Origin: Amycolatopsis nivea
GTDB taxonomy: Bacteria > Actinomycetota > Actinomycetes > Mycobacteriales > Pseudonocardiaceae
Length of the DNA stretch: 64,000 nt
Direction of reading: 5' to 3'
Assembly: GCF_004522235.1 (NCBI RefSeq)
Contig: NZ_SDLT01000003.1
Location: 248,001 to 312,000 of the forward strand
Position 1 is the first letter of the stretch. The number at the start of each line of letters is the position of its first letter. Below the pieces are notes generated by a model, which was not told where the DNA came from, did no database searches, and saw only the letters and a list, made by a program, of their open reading frames with translations. Both the position numbers and the translations under genes were made by a program. Shown here in pieces: positions 19,320 to 26,249 of this stretch.

Positions 19320-19360
19320 GGGAGGGGCGGTCTCACCGACGAGTGAGGCCGCCCCTTCCC
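19320..19360 (+). terminator. Hairpin terminator of the RNase gene
   Basis: Ten bases past the RNase stop codon, GGGAGGGGCGGTCTCAC can pair with GTGAGGCCGCCCCTTCCC around a short loop, with one bulge and one mismatch. No T-run follows, as often in actinomycetes. Confidence 0.7.
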
Positions 19361-19464
19361 GTGCGCACCAGGACACGCCCGGTCGGGTGCTCGTTCACCG
19401 GTTCAGGCTGCGAAGCGGGCAGACTGGAAGCCAGTGATCGGGGAAACTGCTTGAGGGAGTGGCC

Positions 19465-20190
19465 GTGTACCGGGTTTTCGAGGCACTCGACGAGCTCGTC
19501 ACGATCGTCGAAGAGGCCCGTGGGGTTCCCATGACGTCCAGCTGCGTGGTGCCCCGCGGCGACGTCCTCGAGCTGCTCGACGACGTCCGCGACGCGCTTC
19601 CCGGCGAAGTGGACGACGCGCAGGACGTGCTCGACAAGCGCGACGACCTGCTGCTTGCCGCGCGCAAGGAGGCGGGGGAGACCGTCTCGAGCGCGAACGA
19701 GGAAGCCGAGCGGACGGTGTCGGACGCCACGTCCGAGGCCGAGCGCATCCTCGCCGACGCGCGCGCCCGCGCCGAGCAGATGCTGGGCGACGCGCACAAC
19801 GAGGCCGAGCGCATGGTCGCGGGCGGACAGGCCGAGTACCAGAACCTCACCGAACGGTCCCGCGCCGAATCCGAGCGGATGATCCAGGCCGGCCGCGACG
19901 CCTACGACCGCGCGATCGAGGACGCCCGCGCCGAACAGGCCCGGCTCGTCTCGCAGACCGAGGTCGTGCAGGCCGCGCACGCGGAGTCCGCGCGGATCGT
20001 CGACGAGGCGCACGCCGAAGCCGACCGTCAGCGTGCCGACTGCGACGCGTACGTGGACGGCAAGCTGGCGGAGTTCTCCGAGCTGCTGGCGACCACGCTG
20101 CGCACCGTCGACTCGGGCCGTAACCACCTGCGCTCGCCCTCGACCGGCCATGGCGGCGGTCGCTCGACGCTGTACGACTACCAGGTCTGA
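19465..20190 (+). CDS. sepIVA: DivIVA-domain septation protein SepIVA (Rv2927c type)
   Basis: A 241-residue cytoplasmic coiled-coil protein. The N-terminus YRVFEALDELVTIVEEARGVPM is the hallmark of SepIVA, and residues about 50-200 are a highly charged Glu/Ala/Arg coiled coil. In mycobacteria SepIVA is an essential divisome protein that helps place and regulate septation and intracellular membrane synthesis. I use GTG 19465 (GAGGGAG lies 5 nt upstream, and the family starts (M)YRVFEAL); the GTG two codons earlier at 19459 overlaps that ribosome site. The gene order sepIVA-yceD-rpmF-rnc-mutM matches M. tuberculosis Rv2927c-Rv2924c apart from the rpmF position. Its last 50 codons lie in a 184-bp tandem repeat. 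Confidence 0.9.
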   Translation: MYRVFEALDELVTIVEEARGVPMTSSCVVPRGDVLELLDDVRDALPGEVDDAQDVLDKRDDLLLAARKEAGETVSSANEEAERTVSDATSEAERILADARARAEQMLGDAHNEAERMVAGGQAEYQNLTERSRAESERMIQAGRDAYDRAIEDARAEQARLVSQTEVVQAAHAESARIVDEAHAEADRQRADCDAYVDGKLAEFSELLATTLRTVDSGRNHLRSPSTGHGGGRSTLYDYQV

Positions 20191-20585
20191 CTCGCGGCGG
20201 CGCTTGGCGCGACCGGCCGCGCACTGCGACGCGTACGTGGACGGCAAACTGGCCGAGTTCTCCGAGTTGCTGGCGACCACGCTGCGCACCGTCGACTCGG
20301 GCCGTAACCACCTGCGCTCGCCCTCGACCGGCCATGGCGGCGGTCGCTCGACGCTGTACGACTACCAGGTCTGACTCGCGGCGGCGCTTGGCGCGACCGG
20401 CCGCGCACTGCGACGCGTACGTGGACGGCAAACTGGCCGAGTTCTCCGAGTTGCTGGCGACCACGCTGCGCACCGTCGACTCGGGCCGTAACCACCTGCG
20501 CTCGCCCTCGACCGGCCATGGCGGCGGTCGCTCGACGCTGTACGACTACCAGGTCTGACCCGCGGCGGCGCTTGGCGCGACCGGC
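20041..20585 (+). repeat. 184-bp tandem triplication of the sepIVA 3' end
   Basis: Three head-to-tail units start at 20041, 20225 and 20409. Unit 1 is the last 50 codons of sepIVA plus its stop and 34 bp of flank; units 2 and 3 repeat this with a few changes, and unit 3 ends near 20585. Each extra unit again reads CDAYVDGKLAEFSELLATT... to the same stop, but 184 is not a multiple of three, so they cannot be read through from sepIVA and have no start of their own. Units 2 and 3 share third-position changes (AAACTGGCC, GAGTTG) absent from unit 1. They fill most of the 515-bp gap before yceD. Confidence 0.97.
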
Positions 20586-20705
20586 TGAATGCGCGCCCGG
20601 CGGGGTGAGCCTCGCAGGTGCGGATGCCGGTCGGAACCGGCTTCGCCGCGCACTAGCCCCGGCCAGCTCTAACGAGGTTGCGGGGGCTGCGTACGCTGGT
20701 AGGCG

Positions 20706-21323
20706 ATGTCCGAAAACCCTGCCCAGAACCCCCGCCCCGCGCAGCTCGACGACCGCAGCCCGTGGGTGGTCGACACCCGTGAGCTCGGCCGTCGCGCGGG
20801 ACTCAGCCGGGAGTTGCGCCGCAGCGCGCCCGTGCCGACCTCGCTCGGCGTCCCCGGCGTGCTCGAAATCCGCGAAGGCGAGCCGGTCGAGCTCGACCTG
20901 ATGCTCGAATCCGTCGTCGAGGGCGTCCTCGTCACCGGCACCGCCTCGGCGGTCGCCACCGGCGAGTGCTCGCGCTGCCTCGACCCGGTCACCGAGGACG
21001 TCGAGGTCGACCTCACCGAGCTGTTCGCCTACCCGGGCTCGGCCACCGAGGAGACCACCGACGAGGACGAGATCCCCCGCCTGGTCGACGACCGGATCGA
21101 CCTCGAGCCGACCGTCCGCGACGCCGTGGTGCTGGCGCTCCCGCTCGCCCCGCTGTGCCGCGAGGACTGCCCGGGACTGTGCATCGAATGCGGCGTCAAG
21201 TGGGCCGATCTCGAGCCCGGACACGGGCATGAGAAGATAGATCCTCGGTGGGCCGCGCTGGTCGAGCGATTCGACGAGAACGCGGGCGAAAAGCCTGCGC
21301 ACGGCTCCGGAGAGCAAGCCTGA
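20706..21323 (+). CDS. yceD: YceD/DUF177 family zinc-binding protein
   Basis: A 205-residue YceD (DUF177) protein. It contains the family Cys motif [12 protein letters not shown] in the middle and a Cys-rich segment [17 protein letters not shown] near the C-terminus, which may bind zinc. YceD proteins sit next to rpmF in most bacteria and are linked to 23S rRNA/large-subunit accumulation and to rpmF expression. The N-terminal 15 residues are a variable Pro/Asn-rich leader. It lies 74 bp upstream of rpmF on the same strand. Confidence 0.92.
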   Translation: MSENPAQNPRPAQLDDRSPWVVDTRELGRRAGLSRELRRSAPVPTSLGVPGVLEIREGEPVELDLMLESVVEGVLVTGTASAVATGECSRCLDPVTEDVEVDLTELFAYPGSATEETTDEDEIPRLVDDRIDLEPTVRDAVVLALPLAPLCREDCPGLCIECGVKWADLEPGHGHEKIDPRWAALVERFDENAGEKPAHGSGEQA

Positions 21324-21397
21324 CGAGCGTCCAGCTCGATCCGGGAGAAGTAAGTTCGCTCGCATCCGCGAGCAGACCGTTTGAAGGAGATCTACTC

Positions 21398-21580
21398 GTG
21401 GCCGTCCCGAAGCGGAAGATGTCGCGATCCAACACGCGCTCCCGCCGCAGCCAGTGGAAGGCGGCTCCGGTTCAGCTGGTGCCCTGCTCCAACCGCGCCT
21501 GCCGCCAGCCGAAAATCCAGCACGTCGCTTGCCCGGCTTGCGGCCAGCACAACGGCCGCCAGGTCGTCGAGCCCGCCTGA
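21398..21580 (+). CDS. rpmF: 50S ribosomal protein L32
   Basis: A 60-residue ribosomal protein with the standard N-terminus [20 protein letters not shown] and four Cys in CSNRAC and CPAC that form the zinc ribbon of the Cys-containing (zinc-dependent) L32 type. The start is GTG at 21398, with GAAGGAG 8 nt upstream. It lies between yceD and rnc. Confidence 0.97.
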   Translation: MAVPKRKMSRSNTRSRRSQWKAAPVQLVPCSNRACRQPKIQHVACPACGQHNGRQVVEPA

Positions 21581-21594
21581 GCGGGCAGCCGACC

Positions 21595-22335
21595 ATGGGG
21601 GGTAAGCCCGTCGGAGGACCCGCGGCCGATCCCGCATCGTTGCTCGAGGCGCTCGGGGTCGTTCTCGACCCCGAGCTGCTCCGTCTTTCGCTCACGCACC
21701 GCTCGTACGCGTACGAGCACGGCGGCCTGCCGCCGAACGAGCGACTGGAGTTCCTCGGAGACGCGGTGCTCGGCCTCGTCGTCACCGACCACCTCTACAC
21801 CACCCACCCCGACCTGCCCGAGGGTCAGCTCGCGAAGCTGCGCGCCAGCGTCGTCAACATGCACGCGCTGGCCGGCGTCGCGCGCGGGCTCGGCGAGGGC
21901 GGGCTCGGGGCGCATCTGCTGCTGGGCAAGGGCGAAGAGCTCACCGGCGGCCGGGACAAGGCGAGCATCCTCGCCGACGGTCTCGAAGCCGTCATCGGCG
22001 CCACGTACCTCGCGCACGGCATCGAGGTCGCGCGCAAGCTCGTGCACCACCTCTTCGACGGGTTGCTGGCCGAGGCTCCGCTGCGCGGGGCAGGCCTCGA
22101 CTGGAAGACCAGCCTGCAGGAGCTGACCGCCTCCGGGGGACTCGGCGTGCCCGAGTACCGCGTCGAGGACAGCGGTCCCGACCACCGCAAGGAATTCACC
22201 GCCACCGTGCTGGTGGCGGGCCGTGCGCTGGGCGAAGGCAACGGCACCACGAAGAAGGAAGCCGAGCAGAAGGCCGCGGAGACCGCCTGGCGGGCCCTGT
22301 CGGAGGAACTCGGCACGGGCGACGACGCGAGCTGA
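21595..22335 (+). CDS. rnc: Ribonuclease III
   Basis: A 246-residue double-strand-specific endoribonuclease that processes rRNA precursors and structured mRNAs. The RNase III signature [21 protein letters not shown] carries the catalytic Glu/Asp residues, and the second acidic set is in [12 protein letters not shown]. The C-terminal double-stranded RNA-binding domain (about 165-240) ends in [19 protein letters not shown]. It starts 14 bp after rpmF and is followed by a strong intrinsic terminator. Confidence 0.96.
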   Translation: MGGKPVGGPAADPASLLEALGVVLDPELLRLSLTHRSYAYEHGGLPPNERLEFLGDAVLGLVVTDHLYTTHPDLPEGQLAKLRASVVNMHALAGVARGLGEGGLGAHLLLGKGEELTGGRDKASILADGLEAVIGATYLAHGIEVARKLVHHLFDGLLAEAPLRGAGLDWKTSLQELTASGGLGVPEYRVEDSGPDHRKEFTATVLVAGRALGEGNGTTKKEAEQKAAETAWRALSEELGTGDDAS

Positions 22336-22351
22336 CGCCTCGCACTCTTCC

Positions 22352-22389
22352 CGGGGCCGGTCGACCTAGGTCGACCGGCCCCGTTTTTT
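22352..22389 (+). terminator. Strong intrinsic terminator after rnc
   Basis: A 16-bp perfect palindrome (22352-22383) is followed by six T residues (22384-22389). This is the clearest rho-independent terminator in the window and closes the yceD-rpmF-rnc unit, although mutM starts only 27 bp later. Confidence 0.93.
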
Positions 22390-22416
22390 GTCGGTGGCGC
22401 CGGGCAGAATGAGCGC

Positions 22417-23277
22417 ATGCCCGAACTACCCGAGGTCGAGACCGTCCGCGCCGGTCTCGAAGCGCACGTCGCCGGCCGTACCGTCCGGGCCGTCGAGGTG
22501 CTGCACGACCGCGCCATCCGGCGGCACGCCCAGGGAGCCGCCGACTTCACCGGACGGCTCGCCGGAGTCACGATCGAAGCCGCCCGGCGGCGCGGCAAAT
22601 ACCTGTGGCTGGAACTGTCCGACGGCGAGGCGGTGCTGGCGCATCTCGGCATGAGCGGCCAGATGCTGGTGCAGCCCGAGGACGCGCCGGACGAGAAACA
22701 CCTGCGCGTCCGGGTCCGGTTCGCCGACGACGGACCGGAACTGCGGTTCGTCGACCAGCGCACGTTCGGCGGACTGGCGCTGGACGAACTGGTCGAGGTC
22801 GACGGCGACAGCCTGCCCGGCACGATCGCGCACATCGCCCGGGACCCGATGGACCCGAAATTCGATCCGGAGGCGGCGGTGCGCGCACTGCGCTCGCGGC
22901 GGACCGAGGTGAAGCGTGCGCTGCTGGACCAGACGTTGGTGTCCGGGGTGGGCAACATCTATGCGGACGAGGCGTTGTGGCGGGCGAAGCTGCATTGGTC
23001 CCGGCCGACCGAGAAACTCACTGCCGCGCAAGGGCGAACGCTGTTGTCGGCGGCCAGCGACGTGATGTCGGCTGCGTTGCTCGTGGGCGGGACGTCGTTT
23101 GACGCGCTTTATGTGAATGTGAACGGACAGTCTGGGTACTTCGAGCGCTCGCTCGACGCGTACGGCCAGGAAGGGATGCCGTGCCGTCGGTGCGGGTCGC
23201 CGATCCGGAGGGAGCCGTTCATGAACCGGTCGTCGTTCTCGTGCCCGCGGTGCCAGCGGCGGGCTCGGGCCGCTTAG
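22417..23277 (+). CDS. mutM: Formamidopyrimidine-DNA glycosylase MutM/Fpg
   Basis: A 286-residue DNA repair enzyme that removes 8-oxoguanine and formamidopyrimidines and nicks the abasic site. The N-terminal catalytic [10 protein letters not shown] is intact (Pro2, Glu3), the helix-two-turn-helix holds [15 protein letters not shown], and the C-terminal zinc finger is CRRCG...CPRCQR. Because a terminator ends only 27 bp upstream and no ribosome site is visible, mutM is probably made from a leaderless transcript: CAGAAT at 22405-22410 would be the -10 box placing the RNA start at or next to the ATG. The last codons lie within a duplication shared with the lnt 3' end. Confidence 0.95.
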   Translation: MPELPEVETVRAGLEAHVAGRTVRAVEVLHDRAIRRHAQGAADFTGRLAGVTIEAARRRGKYLWLELSDGEAVLAHLGMSGQMLVQPEDAPDEKHLRVRVRFADDGPELRFVDQRTFGGLALDELVEVDGDSLPGTIAHIARDPMDPKFDPEAAVRALRSRRTEVKRALLDQTLVSGVGNIYADEALWRAKLHWSRPTEKLTAAQGRTLLSAASDVMSAALLVGGTSFDALYVNVNGQSGYFERSLDAYGQEGMPCRRCGSPIRREPFMNRSSFSCPRCQRRARAA

Positions 23278-23700
23278 TCGCGCGGAGTCGGGTGAAGCCA
23301 AGCCAGCGACGGTCGTCGCGCGTGTGGGCTCTGCGAACCAGTCGCCGAAGCGGGTGTGGAGTGTCTGGCCGGGCTCGGCGGGAACGTCGGTGGCCGACGG
23401 TGCGGGTTTCGCCGAGGACGCGGGTGTAGCTGGCGGGCAGCGTCAGGCTGCCGTTCGAGTCGCGGTGTCAGCGGTGGGCGCGGGCCGCTTAGCAGCGCGG
23501 AGTCGGGCGAAGGCCAAGCCAGCAACGGTCATCGCCAGCGTGAGCCAAGCGAACCAGTCACCGAAGCGGGTGTAGAAAGTCTGGCCAGGACCCGCCGGGA
23601 CGTCGGCGACGACTGACGTGAACGGGGCTGGGCCGCCGGTGCGGGCTTCGCCCAGGACGCGGCCGTAGCCGTCGGACAGCATCAGGCTGCCGTTCGCGTC
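23247..23700. repeat. Tandem duplication bridging the mutM and lnt 3' ends
   Basis: Two adjacent units, 23247-23461 and 23462-23700, match at most positions; the first has lost 23 bp relative to the second (offset 215 bp on the left part, 239 bp on the right part). The left part of each unit resembles the mutM 3' end (GCGGTGCCAGCGG versus GCGGTGTCAGCGG, then GGGCCGCTTAG), and the right part resembles lnt codons. The simplest reading is one tandem duplication across the original mutM/lnt junction, leaving a dead lnt fragment in unit 1 and giving Lnt a C-terminus read antisense from the copied mutM end. Confidence 0.85.
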
Positions 23701-24924
23701 GGAGAGGGCTATCGACTGTCCACTTTCGACACCTCGGAGCAGCGCGTTGCGGGTGTGCTGCCAGCCGCCCTCGTCGTTGGTGCCCGGCGGGACCGCCAGT
23801 TCCGCGGGGACGGCGAGGATCCGCGAACCGGCGGCGGCGTAGTCGAGGCTGGGGGAGGGGAACGTCGTGTCGCCGCAGATCACCAAGCCGGTCGGGACCT
23901 TCGCGCCGGGGACGAACACCAGGTCCCGGCCGGGTGGGCTCACCAGGTCGTGGTGCTTCAGGTAGCGAGCGGGCGCCGAGCCGTCGGCGGGGAAGGCCAG
24001 TGCGTAGTCGTAGTTGTGCCTGCCGGGGCGGTCGTAGTACTCGAAGCCGACCACGATCGCCGCACCACGGGCCTTCGCCGCGCGTCGCATCGGATCTACC
24101 AGTGCGGCGGGCCATTCTTCTTTGGCGCTGAAAGCGGCTTCGGGCAAGACAACGAGCTGCACGCCGTCGGGCATGGCGGAGATCTGGTCGAGGTACTCCT
24201 GCACCAGAGCGCGGCCGCGAGCGGTGCCGAGTTCAGGACCCCAGTGATAGCCGGCGTTTTGCGTGATCGCGGCCATCCGCACCGTCGGGCCGCCCGTGCC
24301 GGAAAGTCGTAGGGCACCGCCGCCGAGGGACAGCGCCACGATGACTGCGGCGACAACACCGGTGCGCAGCCGGGAAGCGCCGGGTGCGCACATCGCGGCG
24401 ACCGCACAGGCGGGCAGCAGCACCAAAAACTCGACGCCCCACATTCCGGCCCACGACGCGGTTTGCAGTACGAGGGGCGCGTCGCCTTGGTCGTTGGCGA
24501 GGGAACCCATCATCCCCATCGGGTTCAAGGTCGCGATCAGGTACAGGAGGGCAGTCCACGCCGCGGGGGCGGCCAGGCTGGCCAGCAGCGTCCGGCGGCG
24601 GCGCGCCAAGGCCCAGAAAAGCCAGACCGCGAACGTGAACACCAGCGACATCCCGACATCGATGGAGGCGCCGAACGGCCACAGCGGTTCGTCGCCGGAA
24701 TGTGCTTGGTAGGCCCACATATTCGCGGTGCCGAGCAGGAAAGCGCCGAACGCGGTGCCCGCGGCGGTCCATCCGCCGACGCGGGTTGCCAGCAGCAGCA
24801 CCGGAAACGGCGCGAGCCACGTCAACGCGGCGATCGGCGCGAGGCCGGTGCCGAAGTAGAAGAGTGCCGCCGAAGACAGGAGTGCAGCTGCGATTTGCCA
24901 GCGGGCGTGAGGTTTCGAGGTCAT
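23443..24924 (-). CDS. lnt: Apolipoprotein N-acyltransferase-like protein (Lnt)
   Basis: A 493-residue membrane enzyme with seven or so N-terminal membrane spans (about 10-205), a carbon-nitrogen hydrolase (nitrilase-like) domain (about 215-455) and a C-terminal helix (WFAWLTLAMTVAGLAF). The catalytic triad is visible as Glu in VVLPEAAFS, Lys in RYLKHHDLVSPPGR and Cys in GLVICGDTTFPSP. Lnt adds the third acyl chain to lipoprotein N-termini. The nitrilase part is somewhat divergent from classic Lnt, so another acyl transfer substrate is possible. The start ATG at 24924 overlaps by ATGA the last of three upstream micro-ORFs. The last ~14 residues come from duplicated mutM-end DNA. Confidence 0.82.
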   Translation of the reverse strand: MTSKPHARWQIAAALLSSAALFYFGTGLAPIAALTWLAPFPVLLLATRVGGWTAAGTAFGAFLLGTANMWAYQAHSGDEPLWPFGASIDVGMSLVFTFAVWLFWALARRRRTLLASLAAPAAWTALLYLIATLNPMGMMGSLANDQGDAPLVLQTASWAGMWGVEFLVLLPACAVAAMCAPGASRLRTGVVAAVIVALSLGGGALRLSGTGGPTVRMAAITQNAGYHWGPELGTARGRALVQEYLDQISAMPDGVQLVVLPEAAFSAKEEWPAALVDPMRRAAKARGAAIVVGFEYYDRPGRHNYDYALAFPADGSAPARYLKHHDLVSPPGRDLVFVPGAKVPTGLVICGDTTFPSPSLDYAAAGSRILAVPAELAVPPGTNDEGGWQHTRNALLRGVESGQSIALSDANGSLMLSDGYGRVLGEARTGGPAPFTSVVADVPAGPGQTFYTRFGDWFAWLTLAMTVAGLAFARLRAAKRPAPTADTATRTAA

Positions 24925-25001
24925 CGGAGGCCCTTCGGGGGCTCCGATGGCCGAGGTTGCGCGGCCTGGATCTCCCGGCGGGCGTGAGGTTTTGAAGTCA
25001 T
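24921..25001 (-). CDS. Micro-ORF 3 (26 residues), overlaps lnt by ATGA
   Basis: It starts MTSKPHARREIQAAQPRP, and its TGA overlaps the lnt ATG as ATGA. It is derived from the lnt 5' end (Lnt begins MTSKPHARWQIAAA). It may serve to couple translation to lnt rather than to make a functional peptide. No homologous family is known to me. An SD-like GGAGG lies 7 nt upstream of the ATG. Confidence 0.5.
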   Translation of the reverse strand: MTSKPHARREIQAAQPRPSEPPKGLR

Positions 25002-25078
25002 CGGAGACCCTCCGGGAACTCTGTTGGCATAGGTCGCGCGGTCCGGATCTCTCTGCGGGCGTGAGGTTTCGAGGTCAT
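24998..25078 (-). CDS. Micro-ORF 2 (26 residues), overlaps micro-ORF 3 by ATGA
   Basis: It starts MTSKPHARREIRTARPMP and ends EFPEGLR, with the TGA overlapping the next ATG by four bases. Same length and layout as its two neighbours, with substitutions but no stop. GGAGGGTCTCCG precedes the ATG. Function is unknown; the likely role is translational relay. Confidence 0.5.
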   Translation of the reverse strand: MTSKPHARREIRTARPMPTEFPEGLR

Positions 25079-25155
25079 CGGAGACCCTCCGGGAGCTCCG
25101 TTGGCCGAGGGCGCGCGGCCCGGATCTCTCGGCGGGCATTACGTTCTGAGGCCAT
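25075..25155 (-). CDS. Micro-ORF 1 (26 residues), overlaps tetR end
   Basis: It starts inside the last codons of tetR (MASERNARREIRAARPRP) and ends ELPEGLR with TGA overlapping micro-ORF 2 by ATGA. It is the most diverged copy, its first seven codons being shared out of frame with tetR. Ribosomes finishing tetR at 25139 would be within reach of its start. Confidence 0.4.
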   Translation of the reverse strand: MASERNARREIRAARPRPTELPEGLR

Positions 25156-25720
25156 CGAAAATCCTCCGCGATGTACGCCGGCACAGTGCGCGGAACTCGG
25201 GTTCCGCCACCCCCATCCGGCCGGCGAGGTAGTGCAGCACCATGCCTTGCGTCTGCGTGCTCACGGTCAGCGCGGCTTCGAGCGGATCGTCCTCGCGCAG
25301 GACGCCGTCGCGCATGCCTTCTTCGATCAAGCGCACCAGCGCGGTGAACGGCGGCGATCCGGGCTCGCGGAAACCGTCCGGGTAGAGCCGGGCTTGGGCG
25401 CCGTCGTCGGTCATCAGGAAGCGGTACAGGTGCGGTTGGCCGAGTGCGAAATCCAGAAACCGGGCCAGCAGCGCGTCGAAGCGGTCGAACCAGTCGCCGT
25501 CCGGGGCCGGGTCTTTCCACGCCGCGCCCAGTTCGCGGCCGGTGGCGTCGGCGACCGCGCGCAGCAGGACCTCTCGGTTCTCGTAGTGCCGGTAGATCGC
25601 CATCGCGGTGACTCCGGCGGCTTCGGCGACCCGGCGCATGCTGACCGCCGCCGCGCCCTCGGCGGCGATGATCTCGCGTGCCGCCGACGCGAGCCGTTCG
25701 GCTGTCGGGATCTCGACCAT
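25139..25720 (-). CDS. TetR-family transcriptional regulator
   Basis: A 193-residue regulator with the N-terminal TetR helix-turn-helix (about 8-55: ERLASAAREIIAAEGAAAVSMRRVAEAAGVTAMAIYRHYENREVLLRAVADA) and a C-terminal ligand-binding domain with WHG-type features. I set the start at ATG 25720; an in-frame extension to 25828 would read through the operator palindromes that lie immediately upstream. It probably represses itself, and it lies upstream of lnt on the same strand, joined by the micro-ORF repeat, so lnt may be under its control. The ligand is unknown. Confidence 0.9.
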   Translation of the reverse strand: MVEIPTAERLASAAREIIAAEGAAAVSMRRVAEAAGVTAMAIYRHYENREVLLRAVADATGRELGAAWKDPAPDGDWFDRFDALLARFLDFALGQPHLYRFLMTDDGAQARLYPDGFREPGSPPFTALVRLIEEGMRDGVLREDDPLEAALTVSTQTQGMVLHYLAGRMGVAEPEFRALCRRTSRRIFDGLRT

Positions 25721-25756
25721 GTCTACAGTGTAGACCAGAAGGTCTACGCTGTATAC
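25721..25756. promoter_or_regulatory. Paired operators in the tetR/padR intergenic region
   Basis: GTCTACAGTGTAGAC (25721-25735) is a perfect palindrome with a 3-bp centre, and GTCTACGCTGTATAC (25742-25756) is a near copy. Their centres are 21 bp apart, two DNA turns, as for cooperatively bound TetR dimers. The first abuts the tetR start codon, which fits autorepression. The remaining gap to padR should hold the divergent promoter. Confidence 0.75.
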
Positions 25757-25880
25757 CTGGCCGTTTGTCTCCCGCTGACCTGGCCGGATGGGCAGCGATA
25801 CCGCCGGATGGCCGCTCGCCGCGCACACTACTGCGCTATGCGTGGTACCTTCTCTCGCGTAGCACCGGGGAAGGAACGCC

Positions 25881-26204
25881 GTGGAGATCAGTCAGCTGCT
25901 CAAGGGAGTGCTGGACCTGGCGGTCCTCGCGGTGCTGCGCGACGACGACGGGTACGGCTACGACGTGCTGCGAAGACTTCGCGTCGCCGGCCTGGACGAG
26001 GTCGGGGACGCATCGGTGTACGGCACGCTGCGGCGGCTGTACAAGGCGGGGTTGCTGACGTCCTATGTGGTTCCGAGCGAAGAAGGCCCGCACCGCAAGT
26101 ACTACAGCTTGAACGACCGGGGCCGGGCGCGGCTCGCCGAATCGGCGCACACGTGGCGCAGCTTCGCGTCCACTATGGACAGTTTGGTGAAAGAGCGGGC
26201 CTGA
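25881..26204 (+). CDS. PadR-family transcriptional regulator
   Basis: A 107-residue winged-helix regulator of the short PadR (subfamily 2) type: LLKGVLDLAVLAVLRDDDGYGYDVLRRL forms the first helices, VYGTLRRLYKAGLLTSY the recognition helix, and GPHRKYYSLNDRGRARLAES the wing. PadR proteins repress an adjacent membrane-protein gene until a ligand binds. The start is GTG at 25881 with GGGGAAGGA about 8 nt upstream. It forms a two-gene operon with the HAAS-domain membrane protein 45 bp downstream. Confidence 0.93.
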   Translation: MEISQLLKGVLDLAVLAVLRDDDGYGYDVLRRLRVAGLDEVGDASVYGTLRRLYKAGLLTSYVVPSEEGPHRKYYSLNDRGRARLAESAHTWRSFASTMDSLVKERA

Positions 26205-26249
26205 CCGCGCGGACAGGCGGAACGCGGCACGAATCGGGGAGAGGCAGCA

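Larger units (their letters stand above)
24903..25155 (-). repeat. 77-bp tandem repeat copying the lnt translation start
   Basis: Units begin at 24903, 24980 and 25057 (GGGCGTGAGG each time), with a diverged fourth unit at 25134 that merges into the tetR 3' end. Each unit carries, on the minus strand, a ribosome site (GGAGG-like), an ATG and the first codons of lnt (MTSKPHAR). The repeat thus copies the initiation region of lnt upstream of itself. It occupies the whole tetR-lnt gap. Confidence 0.95.

Noticed and set aside
20225..20585. Two short ORFs ending like SepIVA
   Set aside because: They are the tails of duplicated units entered from another frame, and they lack a start or ribosome site of their own.
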